Shown: positions 1 through 6,178 of the stretch, one piece after another
How the letters are laid out: each line of letters begins with the position of its first letter
Numbering within the stretch: the first letter of the stretch is position 1
Source of the DNA: an uncultured Bacteroidota bacterium
Lineage (GTDB): Bacteria; Bacteroidota; Bacteroidia; Bacteroidales; P3
Reading direction: 5' to 3'
DNA: 9,226 bases
NCBI GenBank assembly: GCA_900546465.1
Contig: URCX01000079.1
Location: 1 to 9,226 of the forward strand
Translations under genes and position numbers: made by a program
Notes under the pieces: model-generated
What the model was told of the DNA's origin: nothing
Seen by the model: only the letters and a program-made list of their open reading frames with translations
The model's database searches: none

Positions 1-611
1 CTTCGTTTTACAACAAATGGTATCCGAGCGGCTGGAACTTTCACACCATATACTCCAATTCCATCGGTCAGGGTGAAGTTGGAGTTATCCCTCTTCAAAT
101 GGCGAACTTTGCTGCTTTGGTAGCCAATCGGGGTTGGTATATTTCGCCGCATCTTATCAGAAGTTTCGGAGATGAAAACAAAAGACAGAAATTTATAAAG
201 TATTCTCATAAACATTACAGTCTTATAGCCTCTTCGTATTGGGATTTGGCAGTGGAAGGTATGTGGGGAGTTGTTCATGAAGGAGGCGGAACTGCAAGGC
301 GGGCAAGGATAGATGATATAGCAGTATGCGGCAAGACCGGAACCGCAGAGAATATTGGAGAAGACCACTCGGTTTTTATTTGCTTTGCACCGATGAACAA
401 GCCAAAGATAGCAGTGGCTGTTTACATAGAGAACGCAAGAGGAGGCGGAGGAACATGGGCAGCACCTATTGCAAGCCTTATAATAGAAAAGTATCTGAAA
501 GGAGAGGTCGAACGAAAAGATATGGAGAAAACATATATGGAAACAAATCCTTGCCAATCTCTTCCTTTGGTACGTAAAATAAAACCGAAGAAAGTACACA
601 AGCATAACTAA
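1..611 (+). CDS. mrdA: Penicillin-binding protein 2 (class B transpeptidase), C-terminal part
   Basis: This is the 3' part of a class B penicillin-binding protein whose start lies left of the window; the frame is open from base 3. PBP2 cross-links peptidoglycan peptides in the periplasm and works with RodA in the elongation machinery. Visible landmarks are the SIGQGE...PLQMA segment typical of PBP2 transpeptidase domains and the third active-site motif KTGTAEN (KTG at nt 333-341). The catalytic SxxK and SxN motifs must lie upstream. After the transpeptidase fold comes a charged tail rich in Lys and Arg that ends at TAA 609-611. rodA begins 19 nt downstream on the same strand, the usual mrdA-rodA pairing, so the two are probably co-transcribed. 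Assignment to PBP2 rather than the FtsI division enzyme rests on the rodA neighbour and the GQG region. Confidence 0.93.
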   Translation, partial: SFYNKWYPSGWNFHTIYSNSIGQGEVGVIPLQMANFAALVANRGWYISPHLIRSFGDENKRQKFIKYSHKHYSLIASSYWDLAVEGMWGVVHEGGGTARRARIDDIAVCGKTGTAENIGEDHSVFICFAPMNKPKIAVAVYIENARGGGGTWAAPIASLIIEKYLKGEVERKDMEKTYMETNPCQSLPLVRKIKPKKVHKHN

Positions 612-630
612 GAAATCAAAAGTTTGAGAG

Positions 631-1899
631 ATGGATAGAAGGAATAAGAATTTGATACATAATCTCGATTGGACGGTTATAGGGATTTATATGCTTTTGA
701 TTTTCTTCGGTTGGTTGAATATCTATGCAGCAGTCTATGACGGTAACCATAGCAGTATATTCGACTTCTCTTGCAGATACGGAAAACAAATCCTTTGGAT
801 AGGAGCAGCCTTATTGATAGCCTTGTTCGTACTAATACTCGACCCTAAGTTCTTTACACAAACAGCTTATGTGATTTACGGGATTTTTATCTTCATGCTG
901 ATAGCCGTTCTGGTTATCGGCTCAGAAACGAAAGGAGCGAAATCATGGTTCGGAGTCGGCGATTTCGGTATTCAACCTTCCGAATTTGCAAAAGGAGCAA
1001 CAGCATTGGCTTTGTCAAAAACTTTATCGTCCATAAATGCAGACTTTAAACAATGGAAAACCAAACTGTCGGCAATCATAATCATAGCCATACCGATGCT
1101 ACTTGTACTACTGCAAAACGATACAGGTTCGGCATTAGTCTTTTTCAGTTTTCTACTACCCTTGTTCAGAGAAGGATTATCGAGTTACGTACTTATCTTC
1201 GGAGCAGTATGTATCTTGCTATTCATTGCCGCATTACTTATAAACCAATATATATTGATAGGAATATTATTTGTTCTCTGCATTGGGACATGGCTCTTTG
1301 TGAAGAGAAAATCTCACAAAACAAAAATATGGCTTTTCCTCGGCATCTTCATAATTTCGTCATTGATAGTTTTTGCTGTTGATATAGTTTTTGAAAAAGG
1401 CTTGGAACAACACCAAAAAGACAGAATAGAAGTCTTATTGGGAAAGAAACAAGATTTGAAAGGAGTAGGCTACAATGTCAATCAAAGTAAGATCGCAATA
1501 GGCAGCGGAGGCTTTCTTGGTAAAGGCTTTTTGGAAGGCACACAAACCAAATACAATTTTGTACCGGAACAGGACACAGACTTCATTTACTGCACAATAG
1601 GCGAGGAATGGGGCTTCGTTGGCAGTGCAATAACACTTTTCTTGTTTGTATTCCTATGTGTCAGACTCGTTAAAATGGCAGAAAGACAACGAAGTAAATT
1701 CGCAAGAATATACGGATACAGCGTAGCAAGCATTATCTTCTTCCACTATTTCATAAACATCGGTATGACCATAGGCATATTACCCGTAATAGGCATACCG
1801 CTACCTTTCATAAGTTACGGAGGTTCTTCCCTTTGGGCATTCACCCTACTATTGTTCATCTTCATCAGACAAGACGCTTCACGCATGGAATTGATTTGA
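631..1899 (+). CDS. rodA: RodA, SEDS-family peptidoglycan glycosyltransferase
   Basis: RodA polymerises lipid II into glycan strands during cell elongation and is activated by PBP2, encoded just upstream. The 422-residue protein is strongly hydrophobic, with about 12 possible membrane segments. SEDS signatures are present in order: GIQPSEFAK (residues 113-121), QNDTGSALV after the fifth helix, the QHQKDRI loop, GYNVNQSKIAIGSGG, GKGFLEGTQTKYNFVPEQDTDF (PE at 312-313, TDF at 316-318), EEWG, and FISYGGSS (393-400) in the last helix. The acidic TDF loop is the region proposed to be catalytic in SEDS enzymes. The protein is longer than the E. coli version (about 370 residues), mainly because of an extra hydrophobic stretch before the QHQKDRI loop. 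The ATG at 631 gives a typical SEDS N terminus; no strong Shine-Dalgarno is seen. It appears to be the last gene of its operon. Confidence 0.97.
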   Translation: MDRRNKNLIHNLDWTVIGIYMLLIFFGWLNIYAAVYDGNHSSIFDFSCRYGKQILWIGAALLIALFVLILDPKFFTQTAYVIYGIFIFMLIAVLVIGSETKGAKSWFGVGDFGIQPSEFAKGATALALSKTLSSINADFKQWKTKLSAIIIIAIPMLLVLLQNDTGSALVFFSFLLPLFREGLSSYVLIFGAVCILLFIAALLINQYILIGILFVLCIGTWLFVKRKSHKTKIWLFLGIFIISSLIVFAVDIVFEKGLEQHQKDRIEVLLGKKQDLKGVGYNVNQSKIAIGSGGFLGKGFLEGTQTKYNFVPEQDTDFIYCTIGEEWGFVGSAITLFLFVFLCVRLVKMAERQRSKFARIYGYSVASIIFFHYFINIGMTIGILPVIGIPLPFISYGGSSLWAFTLLLFIFIRQDASRMELI

Positions 1900-2141
1900 T
1901 ATTATTCCTACCCTCTGAAATTTTCGTCCTATTTGAACATGAATTGACCGGATAAAAACAAAGAAAAACGACACAGACAAGACCGAGTAAGCAGATAAAA
2001 ACACCCTCTGAGAAGATAAAGAACAAAAGCCTTTCTCAAATCCCCACCTTTCTCTTCATTCAATCCCCGATTTCTTACCTTCCCAATCCGCTTTCTCCTA
2101 CTTCTCTTTTCTGGAAATATAGTTTCTTTGAAGTTCTAGCC

Positions 2142-2319
2142 TTTCTATATTTTATAGAAACCCTATAATTTCTAGTTATTCTATAACTTCTATACCCATT
2201 AGGACTTCTAATTCATCTGGAAAATCAGGTCTTTTCGGACTTCTACGAAGTCCTTTTCCCGCTTCACATTCTTTATAAACTCTCTATTCGATCAAATGTT
2301 TTGAAATTAGGAATTTCAA
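2142..2319. repeat. Cluster of four perfect hairpins with 3-nt loops
   Basis: Four perfect inverted repeats, each with a loop of exactly three bases, lie within 178 bp: TTTCTATA-TTT-TATAGAAA (2142-2160), AGTTAT-TCT-ATAACT (2174-2188), GGACTTC-TAC-GAAGTCC (2237-2253, followed by TTTT) and TTGAAATT-AGG-AATTTCAA (2301-2319). The GGACTTCTA 5' arm also occurs unpaired at 2202-2210, so GAAGTCC could pair with either copy. Perfect 7-8 bp stems at a fixed loop size are individually rare, so the cluster is unlikely to be chance alone, although AT-rich DNA favours such matches. The third hairpin plus TTTT could act as a weak + strand terminator for the rod operon. The function is unknown. Confidence 0.6.
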
Positions 2320-2490
2320 TATTATAAACTCCATCGCTTGCGTGAGAATCGGCAGGATTTGGAAGTTAAGTAAAGCATAGCAATCAGTGATTTCTGCCTT
2401 TGAAATCTCAAAACGCTGATTTCATACTCCGAAAACTTTATTTTCACACCCAAGTCTTCGGTTTTACATATCGAAATCTTAGTTTTTGTG

Positions 2491-2531
2491 CAAAAAGTCC
2501 CGCGTTTCGAGATTCCGGGACCCGAAACGCG
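2491..2531 (-). terminator. Interleaved GC-rich inverted repeats; candidate minus-strand terminator or attenuator
   Basis: Two inverted repeats interlock here. The first is CGCGTTTCG (2501-2509) with CGAAACGCG (2523-2531), a 9-bp perfect stem. The second is GTCCCG (2497-2502) with CGGGAC (2516-2521), a 6-bp perfect stem. They share bases 2501-2502. Read on the minus strand, the second stem is followed at once by TTTTTG (2496-2491), the form of an intrinsic terminator, and the first stem could compete with it. Read on the + strand there is a run of A before the structure and no T run after it. No minus-strand gene feeding this site is evident, so the terminator reading is an inference. The repeats could instead be a protein-binding site or part of a dispersed repeat. 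Confidence 0.45.
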
Positions 2532-2579
2532 AAGAAATCAAATCTCTCAAAGCCAAAAACAGCCTGAAAGATGAGGAAA

Positions 2580-2742
2580 TAGCGTAGGTGGTAGCGTAGA
2601 ATAAGGAGTTTGGAGAGAGGAGGTAGCGGATTTGTAGTGGAGAGTGGGAAATATGTGCTGAGAAAGTAGGTTCTTAATGTGAGAAAATAGCGGAAGTCGA
2701 GTGAGGAAATGGAAGAAATGACGTTGCAAAAGTAGCGGAAGT
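2580..2742 (+). repeat. Five dispersed TAGCG copies in a purine-rich stretch
   Basis: TAGCG occurs five times on the + strand within 163 bp, starting at 2580, 2592, 2624, 2688 and 2733. The last two copies extend to the identical 10-mer TAGCGGAAGT, the third reads TAGCGGATTT, and the first two read TAGCGTAG. The spacings (12, 32, 64 and 45 bp) are irregular, so this is not a tandem array. It may be a degenerated repeat or a group of regulator-binding sites upstream of the BI-1 promoter. Nothing in the sequence decides between these. Confidence 0.45.
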
Positions 2743-2828
2743 AGGGCGGAAAAGGGGAAGGCAAACTTTGGAAAAGGAGGAGATGCTATGGGAGAAGAAA
2801 TCTGTCTTTGGTTCTACTGTTTTCGGTA

Positions 2829-2860
2829 TTCGTTTATGTTACAGGAAATTCTTATCTTTG
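2829..2860 (+). promoter_or_regulatory. Bacteroidota-type promoter of the BI-1 gene
   Basis: TATCTTTG (2853-2860) matches the Bacteroidota -7 consensus TAnnTTTG and continues with CAG. A weak -33 candidate, TTCG (2829-2832), lies 20 bp upstream, within the usual spacing. Transcription would start near 2866, giving a short A-rich leader of about 20 nt before the ATG at 2886. This placement rules out the in-frame GTG-type start at 2808 as the real start, because that codon lies upstream of the predicted transcript. The same TAYCTTTGCAG string recurs before holB. Confidence 0.65.
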
Positions 2861-2885
2861 CAGACGGAAACAAAAAAACAGTGAT

Positions 2886-3599
2886 ATGGAAAATGAAAAC
2901 TTCAAACTTGCAGGACAAAAAGGTCGTAATGCTACTTTGACGATGCCGGCTTTGATGCCTAAGGTTTACATTTGGATGACATTGGCTTTGTTAATCACAG
3001 GCTTTACGGCTTTTGTGGTTGCGACAAATGCTGCTTTGCAGTCTGCAATCTTCGGAAATTCATTGGTGTTTTGGGGATTGATTATAGCTGAATTGGCTTT
3101 AGTGTGGGCGGTTTCGGCAAGAATAGAGAAGCTTTCCTTGGTAAATGCAACTCTTTTGTTCGTTCTATACTCGGTAATCAATGGTGCGACGCTCTCTGTC
3201 ATCTTTTTGTCGTACGCTGCTGCCGATATTGCAACTGCATTCTTCGTTACTGCCGGTACTTTCGCTGCAATGACGCTCGTAGGTTTGACTACGAAGCGGG
3301 ATTTAAGCGGTGTGGGCGGTCTATGCTTTATGTGCCTTATCGGATTGCTTATTGCAACGGTGGTAAACCTCTTTTTACAAAGCGGAACCTTGGGTATGAT
3401 TATCAGTTACGTAGGTGTGTTGGTCTTTGTCGGTCTTACGGCTTATGACACCAATAAAATCAAGAACGCCTTGCAGCAAAATGAAGCGGGGAATGAAGAG
3501 ACTGCTGCCAAAATAGCTTTGATAGGTGCCTTGGCATTATACCTTGACTTCATCAATATCTTTCTTTACTTGCTGAGAATCTTCGGAAACAGGGATTAA
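2886..3599 (+). CDS. Bax inhibitor-1 (BI-1/YetJ/YccA) family membrane protein
   Basis: The predicted product has 237 residues, with a short polar N terminus (MENENFKLAGQKGRN) and then seven hydrophobic helices starting at about residues 28-46. The C-terminal family pattern is clear: a GLTAYDTNKIK segment with Asp188 and an ALALYLDFINIFLYLLRIFG segment with Asp221. In the structurally studied family member BsYetJ, an Asp pair at equivalent places controls a pH-sensitive calcium leak, so this protein probably sits in the inner membrane with similar properties; its substrate here is unproven. I chose the ATG at 2886 because the frame upstream of it overlaps the predicted promoter and adds an untypical 26-residue extension. 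It has its own promoter, faces a 986-nt gap upstream and lies 129 nt before holB. No functional link to its neighbours is evident. Confidence 0.93.
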   Translation: MENENFKLAGQKGRNATLTMPALMPKVYIWMTLALLITGFTAFVVATNAALQSAIFGNSLVFWGLIIAELALVWAVSARIEKLSLVNATLLFVLYSVINGATLSVIFLSYAAADIATAFFVTAGTFAAMTLVGLTTKRDLSGVGGLCFMCLIGLLIATVVNLFLQSGTLGMIISYVGVLVFVGLTAYDTNKIKNALQQNEAGNEETAAKIALIGALALYLDFINIFLYLLRIFGNRD

Positions 3600-3631
3600 A
3601 AAGCTCTTTGATTGAAATAAAATCGGGTATT

Positions 3632-3665
3632 TCTGCAAAGGTGGCGGCAAAATTTGATACCTTTG
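3632..3665 (+). promoter_or_regulatory. Predicted promoter of the holB-ricT-gldH-PBP1A operon
   Basis: TACCTTTG (3658-3665), followed by CAG, matches the Bacteroidota -7 consensus TAnnTTTG. The -33 region is poor: TCTG at 3632-3635, with a 22-bp spacer, is the best candidate. Transcription would start near 3671, leaving a leader of about 58 nt before the holB ATG. The -7 element forms one arm of a perfect inverted repeat, so a bound protein could control access to it. The next three genes are packed closely enough to be served from here. Confidence 0.55.
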
Positions 3666-3668
3666 CAG
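3633..3668. repeat. Perfect 10-bp inverted repeat over the holB promoter
   Basis: CTGCAAAGGT (3633-3642) and ACCTTTGCAG (3659-3668) are perfect reverse complements separated by 16 bp. The right arm contains the -7 element. The left arm read on the minus strand gives CACCTTTG, one base short of the same consensus, so the site could hold two opposed promoters or an operator covering the core promoter. There is no following T run, so it is unlikely to be a terminator for the BI-1 gene. Confidence 0.6.
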
Positions 3669-3728
3669 GAATTTCAGGTTTTGTATCGCAGATGCCGAGC
3701 TTCGAAATCATATAAACACAGGGAGGAA

Positions 3729-4895
3729 ATGCAGTTTGCACAGGTCGTAGGACAGATTCGATTAAAGAATTCTTTGATTGAGGCGGTGAGAGAGAAGAGG
3801 GTGCCGCATGCACAGCTCTTTTCCGGAGCCCAAGGCAGTGGAACTTTCGCCTTAGCTTTGGCTTATGCACAATTTATCAGTTGTACAAATCGCCGATACT
3901 ATGAAAATGCAGGCGAAAACGAACTTCACGGAGACTCATGTGGCAAATGTCCTTCTTGTTTGAAGTATTCCAAACTCTCACATCCGGATTTGCATTTCAT
4001 ATTCCCCAATACAACAACTAAAAAGGTCGATAAAAACAATGAATCTGCTCTTTTTATGGAGGACTTTCGGGCATTTGCATTGGAAAAAGACGGTTACATA
4101 GACATAAATTCCTGGTTGGAATATTTGAAAGTGGACAATAAGCAGGGCGAAATCAATGTACGCGATGCCGCAAGTATAGTTCGTGAGTTGACAATGACCA
4201 CATACGAGTCGCCATATAAGATAATGATAATATGGAATGCAGATCGGCTTCGCCACGATGTCGCTCCCAAACTCTTAAAGATACTTGAAGAACCTTACGA
4301 TGGCACAATCTTCCTACTGATTACCGAAAACACAGAAGCAATACTGCCGACTATATTGTCGAGAACACAGTTGGTGAAAGTACTTCCCACAGATGAAACC
4401 GATATTGAGCGTTTCCTTATCGAGAAAAAGCAGTTTGAGCCTGAAAAAGCTGCAATCACAGCAGCAAACGCCGAGGGTGATGTAATAAAAGCCTTGCAAT
4501 ATGAGGCAGAAACGAAGAAAGAATATACGAGTTTTTTCATTCAGTGGACAAGAGCGGCTTTTCAATACAGGAGCAAAGCCTCTGAAATATCCATTTTGGT
4601 GGAGCAGATTGCCAAAACCGGCAGAGAAAGCCAGAAAGACTTCCTTTCCCATGCCTCGAAGCTTTTTGGTGAATGCCTGATGTGCAGTATGGGCGTTCCA
4701 ATTAAAGCAAGCTGCTTCGGAAACGAGAATATAGAATTTCGGAATAAGTTTTCCAAGTTCGTAAACAGCAATAACATAACAGCAATCTTCAAATTATTGG
4801 AACAGGCTCGCTATCACATCAGCCGAAACGCCAATTCCAAAATACTGTTCTTCGATTTAAGCCTGCAAATAGGCATACAATTGAACCGAAAATAA
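3729..4895 (+). CDS. holB: DNA polymerase III subunit delta prime (clamp loader)
   Basis: Delta prime is a fixed subunit of the AAA+ clamp loader that opens and places the sliding clamp on DNA at the replication fork. The 388-residue protein starts with a delta-prime/DnaX-like segment (VVGQIRLKNSLIEAV). A degenerate P-loop, GAQGSGT (33-39), has Thr where an ATP-binding protein has Lys, as expected for this subunit, which does not hydrolyse ATP. A four-cysteine zinc module (Cys52, 71, 74, 77; CGKCPSC) follows, ending in SHPD. Further on are the WNADRL Walker-B-like strand, the KLLKILEEP helix and an ILSRTQ motif in place of the common SRC. The C-terminal 150 residues form the collar-type helical region. 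I chose the ATG at 3729 because it gives the canonical N terminus and follows GGAGG; a longer frame from TTG 3654 would begin inside the promoter. ricT starts 38 nt downstream. Confidence 0.95.
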   Translation: MQFAQVVGQIRLKNSLIEAVREKRVPHAQLFSGAQGSGTFALALAYAQFISCTNRRYYENAGENELHGDSCGKCPSCLKYSKLSHPDLHFIFPNTTTKKVDKNNESALFMEDFRAFALEKDGYIDINSWLEYLKVDNKQGEINVRDAASIVRELTMTTYESPYKIMIIWNADRLRHDVAPKLLKILEEPYDGTIFLLITENTEAILPTILSRTQLVKVLPTDETDIERFLIEKKQFEPEKAAITAANAEGDVIKALQYEAETKKEYTSFFIQWTRAAFQYRSKASEISILVEQIAKTGRESQKDFLSHASKLFGECLMCSMGVPIKASCFGNENIEFRNKFSKFVNSNNITAIFKLLEQARYHISRNANSKILFFDLSLQIGIQLNRK

Positions 4896-4933
4896 GAAAA
4901 GGTCATACTTAAAGACACAATATAATAAGACAG

Positions 4934-6178
4934 ATGATAGAAAACACAAGCGAAAATACAGAAAAAGAACCAAGCAAACAGCCTGAGCAAACCACACAAA
5001 CAATTTCTACTATAGCGCAATCGGGTCGTAAGATAATCGAACAAGAAGATAAGGACGAAATTCTTGCGAATTTGGAACAATTCACTCACCCTTATTTCGA
5101 TGAAGACTTTGATATGGGCAGAACAAATTATGAACCTAATGTGCTGCTTTCGCGAGCCTGCTGCCAAAAACCGGAATGTTACAAACCCATAAGCACGATG
5201 GAGCGTGATAGTTGCTCCAAATTGAATGTACATAATTGGTTAGAGAACATACATACGCCTTCAAACGATAACGAATTTAATATTGTGGAGGTCAGATTCA
5301 AAAATTCGAGAAAGGATTTCTATCGACTGCCTGAAGGATTTGAGATTTGTGAAGGAGATATAGTTGCAGTGGAAGGCACACCCGGTCATGATATAGGAAT
5401 AGTAAGCCTGAAAGGAGAGTTGTGTCGCATCCAGATGAAGAAGAAAAAGGTGGAGGACAATGATAATATCAAGAAACTCTACCGCAGAGCTAAGCTTACG
5501 GACATAGAAAAGTGGTTGCAGTCCATAAAAAAGGAAGACAAGATGATTTTTGAGACCAGACGCTTAGCAGATAGACTTGATTTGAAGATGAAAGTGAATG
5601 ATGTGGAATTTCAAGGCGACGGAACCAAAGCCATATTCTATTATACAGCAGATGACAGAGTGGATTTCCGTCAACTAATCAAGTCTTTGGCAGAGGAGTT
5701 TCGCATAAGAGTGGAGATGAAACAAATAGGAGCAAGGCAGGAAGCCGGTCGTCTCGGCGGCATAGGCACGTGCGGAAGAGAATTATGTTGCAGTACATGG
5801 CTCAATTCCTTTCACTCCGTATCCACTTCGGTAGCCAAAACACAGCAACTCTTCCCCAATCCGCAGAAACTTGCAGGGCAATGCGGCAAGCTCAAATGCT
5901 GTTTGAACTATGAATATGACGTTTATGTAGATGCCTTGAAATCTTTTCCGGAACAAGGAATCGTATTGGAAACCAAGAAAGGTAAGGCAATATATCATAA
6001 AACCGATGTCTTTAAACGTCTGATGTGGTATTCCTATCAAAATTCTCCTGAATTGATACCCCTATCGGTCAACTCTGTAAAAAAGATAATTCAAGACAAT
6101 AAGCGGAATATACAGCCTGAGGATATAGAATCTTTTGCCGAAAAGCATAATGGTAACAAATCCGACATACAGAAATGA
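4934..6178 (+). CDS. ricT: PSP1-domain Fe-S regulatory protein RicT (YaaT-like)
   Basis: The 414-residue product carries the PSP1 C-terminal domain, recognised by two cysteine motifs: GTCGRELCCSTWL (Cys280, 285, 286) and GQCGKLKCCLNYE (Cys317, 322, 323). A third group lies in the N-terminal region: CCQKPEC (Cys76, 77, 82) and Cys94. The first 70 residues are polar and rich in Glu, Thr and Gln and are probably disordered. In Bacillus subtilis, RicT joins RicA and RicF in an Fe-S complex that influences RNase Y-dependent mRNA maturation, sporulation and competence; the role in Bacteroidota is not established. The B. subtilis protein (about 275 residues) lacks such a long N-terminal part. Adjacency to holB is also found in B. 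subtilis, which supports the identity. The stop codon overlaps the gldH start (ATGA, 6175-6178), so the two are translationally coupled. Confidence 0.92.
   Translation: MIENTSENTEKEPSKQPEQTTQTISTIAQSGRKIIEQEDKDEILANLEQFTHPYFDEDFDMGRTNYEPNVLLSRACCQKPECYKPISTMERDSCSKLNVHNWLENIHTPSNDNEFNIVEVRFKNSRKDFYRLPEGFEICEGDIVAVEGTPGHDIGIVSLKGELCRIQMKKKKVEDNDNIKKLYRRAKLTDIEKWLQSIKKEDKMIFETRRLADRLDLKMKVNDVEFQGDGTKAIFYYTADDRVDFRQLIKSLAEEFRIRVEMKQIGARQEAGRLGGIGTCGRELCCSTWLNSFHSVSTSVAKTQQLFPNPQKLAGQCGKLKCCLNYEYDVYVDALKSFPEQGIVLETKKGKAIYHKTDVFKRLMWYSYQNSPELIPLSVNSVKKIIQDNKRNIQPEDIESFAEKHNGNKSDIQK

Larger units (their letters stand above)
1900..2828. other. Long non-coding region between rodA and the BI-1 gene
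   Basis: No convincing protein-coding gene lies here on either strand, and I see no tRNA or rRNA. The composition is unusual. At 2031-2110 the + strand has 66 pyrimidines in 80 bases, whereas at 2571-2800 it has 173 purines in 230. Between these lie several perfect short hairpins and a GC-rich interleaved inverted repeat, listed separately. Minor items are two copies of ACCCTCTGA (1910-1918 and 2003-2011), GATTTC/GAAATC/GATTTC elements (2389-2394, 2402-2407, 2418-2423) that can pair in two exclusive ways, and AATCA-G-TGATT (2382-2392). The only longer open frame, on the minus strand at 2444-2764, looks like a by-product of the low-complexity sequence. A decayed repeat element, a non-coding RNA or long untranslated regions are all possible. 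Confidence 0.7.

Noticed and set aside
2444..2764. Minus-strand open frame of 106 residues with repeated FRYF-like segments
   Set aside because: It lies in purine/pyrimidine-biased DNA; the FRYF repeats come from the repeated TAGCG/CGCTA string. There is no recognisable domain or good start context. It could be a remnant of a repeat element but is not supported as a gene.
3600..3632. Possible terminator after the BI-1 gene (AAAG-CT-CTTT)
   Set aside because: The stem is only 4 bp and no T run follows, so it is not convincing.
3825..3845. Loss of the P-loop lysine in HolB as a sign of inactivation
   Set aside because: Delta prime subunits commonly have a non-functional P-loop, so this is normal for the family.
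4814..5233. Minus-strand open frame of 139 residues across the holB-ricT junction
   Set aside because: It is antisense to the holB end and the ricT start, with low-complexity aromatic-rich content and no family signature.
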